DNA of 64,000 nucleotides, taken from assembly GCA_963734085.1 (NCBI GenBank), contig CAVTFT010000009.1:285655-349654 (forward strand), in the 5' to 3' direction. Position numbers and translations under genes: made by a program. The notes below the pieces were generated by a model. That model was not told where the DNA came from and ran no database searches. It saw only the letters and a list, made by a program, of their open reading frames with translations. Numbering within the stretch: position 1 is the stretch's first letter; the number at the start of each line of letters is the position of its first letter. The stretch is from CAIWHR01 sp963734085. Lineage in GTDB: Bacteria; Pseudomonadota; Gammaproteobacteria; Burkholderiales; Casimicrobiaceae. Below, in pieces: positions 7,223-15,562 of this stretch.

Positions 7223-8527
7223 TCAAGCTGCCGGCGCGGCGGAAGCCGGACCCGCCATCCGCCGCACCGCAATGACGAAGAACGCCGCGAAGGCGACGGC
7301 GCCGACGGTGCCGACGAGCGCCCCGGCACGGGCCGAGGCAGCATTGTCGGCGACGATGGCGAGCGCGAGCAGGGCAAGCCCCGCGAGATGGCAGGCGAAA
7401 TGGACGGCGAGGGGTCGCTCGGCCGTCAGCGACGAGGGCGTCGGCAGCCGCCGCTTTTCACCCCGTGCGCCGCGACCCGCGTGCATCGAGGCCAGGAAGG
7501 GAACGATCCGCTGCAGGATGCCAAGCAGGAACGTGAGGAGCCAGCCGTCGATGGCGACGAGACCGAACAGCGCGGTCATGCCGTCGAACGGCACGTCGAG
7601 TGCGACGCCGAGTGCGAGAGGCAAGCTCGCGATCAGGCAGGCCCACGCAATACGGACCAGCCGGAACGAGCGGCCGAGCTCGCGCCGAAGACCCGTGGCG
7701 AGCGCCGCGGTCATCAGCCGCAGATGCACGACCACCGCAACGCTGCCTGCGGCGATCGCGGCGATGCGCAGCGGTTGGGTGGCGACTCCGAACGCGGCGG
7801 CGCCGGCCAGCAGCAGCGCGGCGACCGCAGGCGCCAGCGATGCGAACGCCAACCGATCGGCGGGAGCCGGCGACAGCGCGAACATCGGCACCAGGATATA
7901 GGAGAGACCCAACGCGAGCATCCCCATGAACCCGTACGCGGCGAATGGAATATGCAGCGCAAGGGCCGTTCCACGGGCGAGACCGGGTGCACCGACGTAC
8001 GTGCCGACAAGCGACACCGCGGTGCCGACGATGACGACGAGCGAAGCGAACGCAGCCCACCCGTGCGCAACGACGGCAGGCATCCCCTTCGCACCGATCA
8101 GATTGCGCGCGAGCAATATCGCGTAGACGATGAGCGCGACCACGATCGCTCCGCCACCCGCGGCCAGCAGCACGACGACGCCCGTCCCCATGCCTGCGGC
8201 GGCGACGGCGACGCCCGGCGTGTAGATCCACCAGATGGCCGCCGTCCAGTGCGTAGCGGCGACGGGCTGCCTTGTGGCGACCGGCAGCAATTGCAGGCTC
8301 GCGCCGATGGCCGCCATCGCGAGCACGCCGAGCGTTGTCAAATGAAGCGCGGCGAGCGGCCACCCGATACCGCCGGCGAAGCGCGGCATCGTATCGGCAC
8401 CCTTGATGAGCGCGATCCATGCCGCGATGTGGAACGCGACCGCGGCACCGAAATAGCGGAAGGAAATTGACGCCGGCAGCAGGCGGCTCGTCGCCCCGGG
8501 GCGAAACGTGCCGGCGACGCCGGTCAC
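7223..8527 (-). CDS. NnrS-like/heme-copper-oxidase-like membrane protein (434 aa)
   Basis: A polytopic membrane protein with about twelve hydrophobic helices. Helix histidines appear at AVAFHIAAWIA, AALHLTTLGVLAM, ALHIPFAAYGFMGMLALGLS and HFACHLAGLALL, again the pattern of NnrS or oxidase-subunit-I-like proteins. It is distinct in sequence from the other membrane protein at 4147-5271 but likely of the same broad class. Its start overlaps the stop of the DUF2249 gene by 4 bp, so the two are co-translated. DUF2249 plus NnrS-like plus hemerythrin is a set seen near nitrite and NO reductase genes in denitrifiers. The cofactor is inferred, not shown. Confidence 0.6.
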   Translation of the reverse strand: MTGVAGTFRPGATSRLLPASISFRYFGAAVAFHIAAWIALIKGADTMPRFAGGIGWPLAALHLTTLGVLAMAAIGASLQLLPVATRQPVAATHWTAAIWWIYTPGVAVAAAGMGTGVVVLLAAGGGAIVVALIVYAILLARNLIGAKGMPAVVAHGWAAFASLVVIVGTAVSLVGTYVGAPGLARGTALALHIPFAAYGFMGMLALGLSYILVPMFALSPAPADRLAFASLAPAVAALLLAGAAAFGVATQPLRIAAIAAGSVAVVVHLRLMTAALATGLRRELGRSFRLVRIAWACLIASLPLALGVALDVPFDGMTALFGLVAIDGWLLTFLLGILQRIVPFLASMHAGRGARGEKRRLPTPSSLTAERPLAVHFACHLAGLALLALAIVADNAASARAGALVGTVGAVAFAAFFVIAVRRMAGPASAAPAA

Positions 8528-8823
8528 GGTGCGCGCTCGAGCTTCAGCCGCACTTCGCCGGGCTCGCCGTCGATCCGCGCGGCGGTCCAGCCGAGTTCCG
8601 CCAGTTCCGGGTAGAGCATCGTCGGATCGCGTTCGTGGTGAACGATCACCGGCCTGGAATTATCGATCGATTCGATCAACGCGATGATCGCGACCATCGG
8701 CCCCGGCGGCGCAAGGCCGCGGACGTCGATGTGCAGTCCGTCGGCATCGGTCCACCGGCGCCATTGCGCGAAGGGCCCGTCGATCAGCGGACCGCGCGGA
8801 GGCGTGATGCTTTCGGTCATCAT
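8524..8823 (-). CDS. DUF2249 domain protein
   Basis: A 99-residue cytoplasmic protein with the DUF2249 pattern: LHIDVRGLAPPGPMVAIIAL near residues 30-49, then VIVHHERDPTMLYPELAELGW near 58-79. The family has a SirA/TusA-like fold and is commonly found next to hemerythrin and NnrS genes in denitrifiers; its chemistry is not established. It starts 10 bp after the end of hcrB and overlaps the next gene by 4 bp, so it joins the aromatic reductase genes to the NO-response genes in one apparent transcript. Confidence 0.85.
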   Translation of the reverse strand: MMTESITPPRGPLIDGPFAQWRRWTDADGLHIDVRGLAPPGPMVAIIALIESIDNSRPVIVHHERDPTMLYPELAELGWTAARIDGEPGEVRLKLERAP

Positions 8824-8833
8824 GGCGCGGGCG

Positions 8834-9841
8834 TCAATCGGTTCCTTCGCGCGCGATGGATTCGGCGGACTGCGCGAGCGTGCGCACCAGCCGTTGCGCG
8901 AGCACCGCTGCGACCTGGCGCCGATAATTGGAATGCGTCACCGTCGTGCGCATCGGGCTCGCCTGCCTTTGGACGAGCTTGCCGATCGCGCGCTGCATTG
9001 TGTCGTCGACCGGATGACCGGTGAGCTCCGCGGTGCCTTCGACGACGAGCGGCCGCGAATTGGTTCCCGTCAGCGCGAGTGCAAGTGCGGCGAGTACGCC
9101 ATCGACGACGGTAACGCGGGCGGCAACGCCAGCCAGCGGAAAGTCGATCGCGCCGCGAACGCGCGCCTTCCGATAGCCGGCGCGCGCGTGCGGCGGCTGT
9201 TGCGGTACGTGCACGGCTGCGACGATCTCGGCTGCGGCAAGCGTCAAGTGTCGGGCGCCGTCATCGGCGTAGAGATCGCCCAAGGGCATGCGCCGGGCGC
9301 CGCGCGGCCCGGCGATCTCGACTTCTGCGTCGAGGACCAGCAGCGCCGGCGCGAGATCGCCGGCGAACGCCGCGTGACAGTGATCGCCCTGCGGCGCGAC
9401 GTGACAGGTCTCGCCGCCGTGCTTGAGGCAATAGTCGTTCGACCGCCGCCACCATTCGCTCTGGTTGTAGAAGACGCAACGGGTGTCGAGGCAGAGATTT
9501 CCGCCAACGGTGGCGACGTTACGGTGCGCCGGCGCCGCAATGCCATTCGCCGCGTCGACGAGAACCGGCAGCATTCGCCGGATGCCGGCATCCGCGGCGA
9601 GCCGCGCCAGCGTGACGCCGGCGCCGATCATCGTGCCGCCGTCCGTCACCGCGATGTGATCGAATCCGGCGACGCCGCCGAGATCAATCAACGTTTGGGG
9701 TTTGCCGAGTCCGTCACGCAGGTTTGGCAGCAAATCCGTGCCGCCGGCCAGCAGTCGCGCCCCCGGCGCGGATGCGAGCAGCCTCGCAGCTTCCGCAAGC
9801 GTCGAAGGGTGCGCGAGCGTGAACGGTGCGATGCGTTCCAT
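8834..9841 (-). CDS. hcrB: 4-hydroxybenzoyl-CoA reductase beta subunit (FAD, extra [4Fe-4S])
   Basis: A 335-residue FAD-binding subunit of the xanthine oxidase family. LLAGGTDLLPNLRDGL (near residue 31) and NVATVGGNLCLDTRC (near 108-122) bind FAD. What sets HcrB apart is an insertion with four cysteines: after GGNLCLDTRCVFYNQSEWW come YCLKHGG, TCHVAPQGDHCH, which in the Thauera enzyme holds an additional [4Fe-4S] cluster used for the inverted electron flow from ferredoxin to 4-hydroxybenzoyl-CoA. Presence of this insertion makes the assignment much firmer than for generic family members. It starts 1 bp after hcrA. It has the usual hcrC-hcrA-hcrB order. Confidence 0.92.
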   Translation of the reverse strand: MERIAPFTLAHPSTLAEAARLLASAPGARLLAGGTDLLPNLRDGLGKPQTLIDLGGVAGFDHIAVTDGGTMIGAGVTLARLAADAGIRRMLPVLVDAANGIAAPAHRNVATVGGNLCLDTRCVFYNQSEWWRRSNDYCLKHGGETCHVAPQGDHCHAAFAGDLAPALLVLDAEVEIAGPRGARRMPLGDLYADDGARHLTLAAAEIVAAVHVPQQPPHARAGYRKARVRGAIDFPLAGVAARVTVVDGVLAALALALTGTNSRPLVVEGTAELTGHPVDDTMQRAIGKLVQRQASPMRTTVTHSNYRRQVAAVLAQRLVRTLAQSAESIAREGTD

Positions 9842-9842
9842 C

Positions 9843-12212
9843 TCAGACCTCGACCATCGCGTTCTTGCCGGAGGTCTTCTGCAGACGCAATGCCCGTCGC
9901 CGCGCGGTGATCGCTTCCAGCAGGCGATCCGGCGACGCCGGCAATTCGGTCAGCCGCAAGCCGGTCGCGTCGGCGATCGCGTTCGTGAGCGCGGGCAGGA
10001 AGCCTGACAGCGCGCCTTCCCCCGCTTCCTTCGCGCCGAACGGACCGTTGGGATCCGGCGCCTCGACGATGTACGTCTCGATCGGCGGCGACTCGACGAT
10101 CGTCGGCACGCGATAGTCGAGGAGATTCGCGCGGAGCGGCAGCCCGTCGTGGTATTGCGTTTCCTCGGACAGCGCCTGGCCCATTCCCATCCAGACCGAA
10201 CCCTGGATCTGGCCTTCGACGGCCAGCGGATTGATCGCGCGGCCGCAATCGTGCGCGACCCAGACGCGCTCGACGCTGACCATGCCGGTTTCCTCGTCGA
10301 CGACGACCTCGACCACCTGTGCCGCGTACGAAAAGCCGGGGCTCGATCCGACCGCAGCGCCCTTGAATTTGCCGCCCTGCGTTTCCGGCGGCGTCGACCA
10401 GATCCCCTTGACCGTCAGCGTGCCGGCGTCGGCAAGCGCCGCAGCGACGACCTCCTTGTAGGTGAGCGTGCGGTCGGTGCCGGCGACGCGGAAAGTCTCG
10501 CCGAGGCATTCGATGTCGTCGCCGGCGACTTCGAGCCGGCGCGCGGCGGCGGCAATGAGCGCCTGCCGCAATTCGCGCGCGGCGCCGATCGCCGCGTTGC
10601 CGACCATGAACGACACGCGCGACGAATACGAGCCGTTGTCCTTCGGTGTGACGACGCTGTCGTTGGCGACGACGGTCAGCCGCTCGATCGATAGGCCGAG
10701 CACTTCGGCCACGGCTTGCGCGAGCAGCGTCGAGGATCCCTGCCCGATGTCGGCGGCGCCGGTCAGCACGGTGATGCCGCCGTCGAAATCGAGCTTGAGG
10801 TTGACCACCGCGTGCGGCTCGCCGGTCCAGTGGACGGGCTTCGCCGACCCGCTCACGTAATGCGAACACGCCATGCCGAGCCCGCGTCCGCGCGGCAGGT
10901 TGCCGTGCCGCTCGCGCCATCCCGATGCGTGCTCGACGATGTCGAGGCACTCGGGCAGTCCGTACGAATTGACCTGCAGATCGTTGATCGTCCGGTGTGG
11001 CACCGGCAGCAGGCTGGCGCGCCGGACCGCGAACGGATCGAGCGCCAATTCAGCGGCCATCCGGTCCAGCATCGACTCGAACGCGTGGCGAACGTCGACC
11101 GAGCCGTGGCCGCGCATCGCGCCGTTCGGCGGGGTATTGCTGTAGACGCGGAGCCCGTGGTACTTGCAGGCCGGCAGCCGGTAGAGCGCATGCAGCAGCG
11201 CGCCGGCGTAGAGGATCGTCACCAGCCCATAGCCTGCATAGCCGCCGCCGCGCTGGACAACCTCGCAATCGACGGCGGTGAGCGCGCCCGCTTTCGTCAT
11301 ACCGATCTTCAACCGGACGTCGGTCTCGGGCCGGCCGCGATGCGTGAGGAAGCATTCCTCGCGTGTGAGCTCGAGCTTGACGGTGCCGCCGGCGGCGCGC
11401 GCGAGAAGTCCCGCGATGATCTCGAAATTCAGCGTTTCGGTCCGATGGCCGAAGCCGCCGCCGACGAACGGCTTCACCACGCGGATCCGCGATTCGTCCA
11501 TCCCAAGGCAGCGGGCGAGCGCGAGATGCACGTAATAGGGAACCTGCGTCACCGAATGCAGAGTCAGCCGGCCGCGTTCGGGATCGTACTCGGCGAGCGC
11601 CGCGTTCGGCTCCATCATCGCGTGCGTAACCTCGGCATAGTGGAAGCGCTCCTCGCGCACGAGGTCCGCCGCGGCAAAGCCCGCGTCGACGTCGCCGAAG
11701 ACGTGATCGACTTCGCGTTCGACGTTGCCCGGCTTGTTCGCGTGGAGGGCAATGGCGTCGGGTGCGCGCGCGGCCGCGGCGTCGAAATAGGCGGGAAGCG
11801 GCTCGATATCGACCTCGATCAGGTCGAGCGCCGCACGTGCCGTCGCCGCATCGTCGGCTGCCACCGCGGCGATCGGCTCGCCGCGGTAGCGGACGCGCCC
11901 GCGTGCCAGCGGGAATTCGTTTTGCGCAACGGGAATGACGCCGTACGCAATGCCGCAGTCCTCGCCGGTGATCACCGCGCGAACGCCCGGCAACGCGCGG
12001 GCCGCCTCCGCGTCGATGCTGTGAATGATGCCGTGCGCGGCGGGACTCCGCAGGATCGCGCCGACGAGCGCGCCCGGCGCCGGCAGATCCGCCGTGTAGC
12101 GCGCCCGGCCCGTCACCTTCTCGACGCCGTCGATCAAGGGCTGGCGCACGCCAATCGCGGTGCCGGGCTTGTGCGGCGCCGTCATCGTTTCGCGTCTTCC
12201 GCCGTCGTTCAT
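9843..12212 (-). CDS. hcrA: 4-hydroxybenzoyl-CoA reductase alpha subunit (molybdopterin)
   Basis: The 789-residue molybdenum-cofactor subunit of 4-hydroxybenzoyl-CoA reductase, which removes the para-hydroxyl group reductively to give benzoyl-CoA. Xanthine-oxidase-family landmarks are present: GRARYTADLPAPG near the N-terminus, FVGGGFGHRTETLNFE, the RGHGSVDVRHAFE segment, GAADIGQGSST, and the C-terminal FGAKEAGEGALSGFLPALTN with the catalytic glutamate. I chose the ATG at 12212 because it overlaps the hcrC stop (ATGA) and has GGAAG upstream; an ATG at 12185 is also possible. The length is close to the known 769 residues. The electron path is ferredoxin, HcrB, HcrC, then the Mo site. Confidence 0.92.
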   Translation of the reverse strand: MNDGGRRETMTAPHKPGTAIGVRQPLIDGVEKVTGRARYTADLPAPGALVGAILRSPAAHGIIHSIDAEAARALPGVRAVITGEDCGIAYGVIPVAQNEFPLARGRVRYRGEPIAAVAADDAATARAALDLIEVDIEPLPAYFDAAAARAPDAIALHANKPGNVEREVDHVFGDVDAGFAAADLVREERFHYAEVTHAMMEPNAALAEYDPERGRLTLHSVTQVPYYVHLALARCLGMDESRIRVVKPFVGGGFGHRTETLNFEIIAGLLARAAGGTVKLELTREECFLTHRGRPETDVRLKIGMTKAGALTAVDCEVVQRGGGYAGYGLVTILYAGALLHALYRLPACKYHGLRVYSNTPPNGAMRGHGSVDVRHAFESMLDRMAAELALDPFAVRRASLLPVPHRTINDLQVNSYGLPECLDIVEHASGWRERHGNLPRGRGLGMACSHYVSGSAKPVHWTGEPHAVVNLKLDFDGGITVLTGAADIGQGSSTLLAQAVAEVLGLSIERLTVVANDSVVTPKDNGSYSSRVSFMVGNAAIGAARELRQALIAAAARRLEVAGDDIECLGETFRVAGTDRTLTYKEVVAAALADAGTLTVKGIWSTPPETQGGKFKGAAVGSSPGFSYAAQVVEVVVDEETGMVSVERVWVAHDCGRAINPLAVEGQIQGSVWMGMGQALSEETQYHDGLPLRANLLDYRVPTIVESPPIETYIVEAPDPNGPFGAKEAGEGALSGFLPALTNAIADATGLRLTELPASPDRLLEAITARRRALRLQKTSGKNAMVEV

Positions 12213-12688
12213 CGCTCTTCCGTCGCGGGAATCGCGGCGGCCTCGACTGCCTCGATGATTTTCACGTAACCGGTGCAGCGACAGAGATTCCCCGACAGCG
12301 CCTCGCGGATCTCCGTCTCGTTTGGCGCGGGATTCCGACGCAGCAACGCCTCGGCTGCCATGATCATTCCCGGCGTGCAAAAGCCGCATTGGGTGCCGAG
12401 CTTCTCGTGGAACGCCGCCTGCAGCCGGCTCATCCGACCTGCGTCGGCCAGGCTTTCGATCGTCTCGACTTGCCTGCCGGCACAGCGCGCGGCGAGCGTG
12501 ATGCACGCGAGTCGCGGCTCGCCGTCGACGAGGACGGTGCAGGCGCCGCATTCGCCGCCGTCGCAGCCTCGCTTGGTGCCGGTGAGCGCCAGGTCTTCGC
12601 GCAGATAATCGAGCAGCAGCAGCGAGTCGGCGATCGCGTCCTCGCGGCGGCGACCGTTGACCGTCAACGTGATGACGCGCTTGGCCAT
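12209..12688 (-). CDS. hcrC: 4-hydroxybenzoyl-CoA reductase gamma subunit (2x[2Fe-2S])
   Basis: A 159-residue iron-sulfur subunit. The plant-type cluster motif is GCDGGECGACTVLVDG with a distant cysteine in RLACITLA; the second cluster, on the helical domain, uses CGFCTPGMIM and LCRCTGYVKI. Length and motif layout match small subunits of the xanthine oxidase family, and the neighbours hcrA and hcrB (with its extra cluster) fix the identity. The stop overlaps hcrA's start by 4 bp. It begins 12 bp after the end of the CoA ligase gene. Confidence 0.92.
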   Translation of the reverse strand: MAKRVITLTVNGRRREDAIADSLLLLDYLREDLALTGTKRGCDGGECGACTVLVDGEPRLACITLAARCAGRQVETIESLADAGRMSRLQAAFHEKLGTQCGFCTPGMIMAAEALLRRNPAPNETEIREALSGNLCRCTGYVKIIEAVEAAAIPATEER

Positions 12689-12700
12689 TCCGTGGAAATC

Positions 12701-14050
12701 TCAGCTCGCCTTCGGCCGCAGGTCGCGCACGCGGACGGCCTTGCCCTGCGAGCGCGGAATCGTGCCGGGTTGCTTCACCACGACGTCGGTGGTGATGCCG
12801 ATCAGCGACTTGATGTGATGAGCGACGCGATCCGCGATGCGATCGAACGCGCGCGGCTCGATGCCCGGCTGCGCTTCGACTTCGACCGTCACCGCGTCGA
12901 GGCTGCCGCGGCGCTCGACGACGAGCTGGTAGTGCGGCGCGATGTCGGGCAGCCCGACCAGCACCGCCTCTACCTGCGACGGATACACGTTGACGCCGCG
13001 GATGATCAGCATGTCGTCGTTGCGGCCGGTGATTCGCAGGATGCGCAGGTGCGTCCGCCCGCAATCACAAGGTGCGGTCGTGATTTTTGTGATGTCGCGC
13101 GTCCGGTAACGCAGCATCGGCAGCGCCTGCTTGGTCAGCGTCGTGATGACGAGCTCGCCCGGCTGCCCCTCGGGCACCGTTTCGCCGGACTCCGGATCGA
13201 TCACCTCGAACAGGAAGTGGTCCTCCCAGCCGTGCAGGCCGGCCTTGCAGTCGCACTCGCACGCGACGCCCGGCCCCATGATCTCGGACAGACCGTAGAT
13301 GTCGACGGCAGAAAGACCCAGGCGCGCCTCGATCTCCCGCCGCATCGCGTCGCTCCACGGCTCGGCACCGAACAGCCCGACCTCGAGCGCGCTCTTGCGC
13401 AGATCGACGCCCTGCTTTTCGGCAACCTCGGCGATCGCCAGCGCGTATGACGGCGTCGCGCATAGCACGCGCGCGCCGAAATCGACGATCAACGCCACCT
13501 GGCGCTCGGTCGAGCCGCCCGACATCGGCACCACGACCGCGCCCAGGCGCTCCGCGCCGTAGTGCGCGCCGAGCCCGCCGGTGAACAGGCCATAGCCGTA
13601 CGCGTTGTGGACGACGTCGCCGGGCCGCGCGCCTGCGCACGCCATCGAGCGCGCCATCAGCTCCGCCCACGTCGCAAGGTCGTCCTGCGTGTAGCCCACG
13701 ACGGTCGGTTTTCCGGTGGTCCCCGACGACGCGTGCAGGCGCGCGAGCGCGCTCACCGGCCGCGCGAACAAGCCGAACGGGTAGTGGTCGCGCAGGTCTG
13801 ATTTCAGCGTGAACGTGAGCCGCCGGACATCGTCGAGGCGGTGAAAGTCCTCCGGAGTCGCGCCGATCGCGTCGAGTCGCGCGCGATGGAGCGGGACGTG
13901 ATCGTACGCATTGCGCAACGTCGCACGCAGGCGTTCCAGCTGCAATGCGGCGAGCCGCTCGCGCGGCAGCGTCTCGACGTCGGGCTGGAAGCCATGACGC
14001 AAGGTTGCACCGGTGCCGATCCCCACTTCCGCCATCGTCGTTGCACCCAT
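12701..14050 (-). CDS. paaK: Phenylacetate-CoA ligase (PaaK/PadJ type)
   Basis: A 449-residue adenylate-forming enzyme that makes phenylacetyl-CoA from phenylacetate, ATP and CoA. The nucleotide loop is HASSGTTGKPTVVGYTQDDL (near residue 94), followed by NAYGYGLFTGGLGAHYG, IYGLSEIMGPGVACECDC and the hinge RITGRNDDMLIIRGVNVYPSQ typical of PaaK. The ATG at 14050 follows GGAGG at a good distance, and the upstream extension looks like non-coding overlap. Placed directly after padD, it supplies the substrate of PadBCD. Anaerobic ligases of this family can be specialised; a 4-hydroxyphenylacetate activity cannot be excluded. It is about the usual 430-450 residues. Confidence 0.88.
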   Translation of the reverse strand: MGATTMAEVGIGTGATLRHGFQPDVETLPRERLAALQLERLRATLRNAYDHVPLHRARLDAIGATPEDFHRLDDVRRLTFTLKSDLRDHYPFGLFARPVSALARLHASSGTTGKPTVVGYTQDDLATWAELMARSMACAGARPGDVVHNAYGYGLFTGGLGAHYGAERLGAVVVPMSGGSTERQVALIVDFGARVLCATPSYALAIAEVAEKQGVDLRKSALEVGLFGAEPWSDAMRREIEARLGLSAVDIYGLSEIMGPGVACECDCKAGLHGWEDHFLFEVIDPESGETVPEGQPGELVITTLTKQALPMLRYRTRDITKITTAPCDCGRTHLRILRITGRNDDMLIIRGVNVYPSQVEAVLVGLPDIAPHYQLVVERRGSLDAVTVEVEAQPGIEPRAFDRIADRVAHHIKSLIGITTDVVVKQPGTIPRSQGKAVRVRDLRPKAS

Positions 14051-14069
14051 AAAGCCTCCGACTTCGATA

Positions 14070-14915
14070 TCAGGGCCGCGCGCCGCGCACGGGCAGATGC
14101 GACAGTGCGAAGCCCTGGTTGAACCCGGCACGCGTCACCAGCGTGAGTTTGAAATACGAGCCCGCGAGAAGCGCCGCGAGTCCGGCTGCGGCCGCCACGG
14201 CGAGAATCTGTTGCCCGGCGATGATCCCTGTGCCGATCACTGCGATGAGAACCAGCGGCAGGAGCGTTCCGGCGAGCTGCAGCACGCGTCCCGCGCGATC
14301 GAGTGCGGCGTTCGCAGGTGACGCGAGCGTACCGTCGACCCGCCGACGATACGCGAACCAGACGAGCACGCGCGCGATCACGAACACACCGAACGCCGCC
14401 GTCAGCGATTCCGTTGCCGCACCGTGCAGCGGCGCGGTCAGGAGGAACACGCCGCCGCCTTCGGTCAACGCCGTCGCCACGATCAGCGGCACGAGGAGCG
14501 GCTCGCGCCACGCCGGGATGCCTTTGGCCGCCTGCAGCATGCGGCCCTGGCAGAAGACGAAAACCAAGGCGAGCACCGCCGCGATCGGAATGCCCGCGGA
14601 GACGCCCGCGGCCGCGCCGAGCCCGGCGGGAAAGAGCAGCGCCGCGGTGAACGCTTCGCGCGACATCCACGACGTGCGCGGATTGAAGAGGACGTTGATC
14701 GCGCGCCACGGCCGGCCGAGCTCCAGGAATACGCAGAAAAGACCGGCGCCGACGAGCGCGAGCCCCGCGAGCATCAACCCCGTCAACGCCGGACCTTGGG
14801 CGCCCGAGAGCGCCGCAAACACGATCAGGCCCGCACCGGCGCCACCGCCGATGAAATTGCCGGCAGCGCGCGCGTCCCAGCTCGTCTGTTGCCAGGGATT
14901 AGGGCCGAAGCTCAT
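14070..14915 (-). CDS. padD: Phenylacetyl-CoA:acceptor oxidoreductase membrane anchor (DmsC/NrfD-like)
   Basis: A 281-residue membrane protein with about eight predicted helices, beginning SFGPNPWQQTSWDARAAGNF. LELGRPWRAINVLFNPRTSWMSREAF near residues 66-90 is the signature of DmsC/NrfD-type quinone-reactive anchors. In Thauera and Aromatoleum the phenylacetyl-CoA oxidoreductase is membrane bound with subunits of about 93, 27 and 26 kDa, and this protein fits the smallest. It would pass electrons from the FeS subunit to the quinone pool. Start and padC stop overlap by 4 bp (ATGA). Confidence 0.82.
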   Translation of the reverse strand: MSFGPNPWQQTSWDARAAGNFIGGGAGAGLIVFAALSGAQGPALTGLMLAGLALVGAGLFCVFLELGRPWRAINVLFNPRTSWMSREAFTAALLFPAGLGAAAGVSAGIPIAAVLALVFVFCQGRMLQAAKGIPAWREPLLVPLIVATALTEGGGVFLLTAPLHGAATESLTAAFGVFVIARVLVWFAYRRRVDGTLASPANAALDRAGRVLQLAGTLLPLVLIAVIGTGIIAGQQILAVAAAAGLAALLAGSYFKLTLVTRAGFNQGFALSHLPVRGARP

Positions 14916-15562
14916 GCCAGTTCCTTGTCCCAGACGTAGTAGAAACCGGGTCCGGTACCGAGCTCCTCATGCATCCGGAAATGCCGGTTCTTTGCGAGCA
15001 CCTGCGACACCGGGCTTTCGGGATCGTCGAGATCGCCGAACGTCATCGCTTTCGAGATGCAGGCGTTGACGCACGCCGGCGTCGCTTCGGGATCGACGCC
15101 GGGCACCTGCCCGTTCGCAAGCCCCGCGTCGATGCGATCCACACAGAACGTGCACTTGGTCGCGACGCCGAGCCGCGCGTCGTCGCGCCGCTCGATTTCG
15201 TTGTCCATCGGTGCCCCATAGGCGAACGTCGGCTTCAACGTCTTGTAGCGCGCCTGGTACGGACACGCGATCGCGCAGTACGCGCAGCCGATGCAGAGGT
15301 CGTAGTCGATGGTGACAATGCCGTCGGCGCGCTTTTTCGTCGCCTTGGACGGGCAGACCGTCATGCACGGCGGGTCGTCGCAGTGCTGACAACCGACCGG
15401 CACGAACGCGCGATGGACCTCGGGATACTCGCCGAATTCCATGTCGAGCACGCGCCGCCACTGGACTTCCGGCGGCGTCGCGTTCGCATGCCGGCACGCC
15501 GCGGTGCACGTCTGGCATCCGACGCAGCGGCGCAGGTCGGCGACCATCGCCCAGCGGGTCAT
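14912..15562 (-). CDS. padC: Phenylacetyl-CoA:acceptor oxidoreductase iron-sulfur subunit
   Basis: A 216-residue ferredoxin-like subunit with four [4Fe-4S] motifs: CVGCQTCTAACRHAN (near 13), CQHCDDPPCMTVCP (near 58), CIGCAYCAIACPYQ (near 90) and CTFC with a distal CVNACISKAM. This DmsB/PsrB layout relays electrons between the molybdenum subunit and the membrane anchor. The N-terminus TRWAMVADLRRC has no signal sequence, in agreement with a cytoplasmic-side enzyme acting on a CoA ester. It overlaps both padB (ATGA, 15559-15562) and padD. Confidence 0.88.
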   Translation of the reverse strand: MTRWAMVADLRRCVGCQTCTAACRHANATPPEVQWRRVLDMEFGEYPEVHRAFVPVGCQHCDDPPCMTVCPSKATKKRADGIVTIDYDLCIGCAYCAIACPYQARYKTLKPTFAYGAPMDNEIERRDDARLGVATKCTFCVDRIDAGLANGQVPGVDPEATPACVNACISKAMTFGDLDDPESPVSQVLAKNRHFRMHEELGTGPGFYYVWDKELA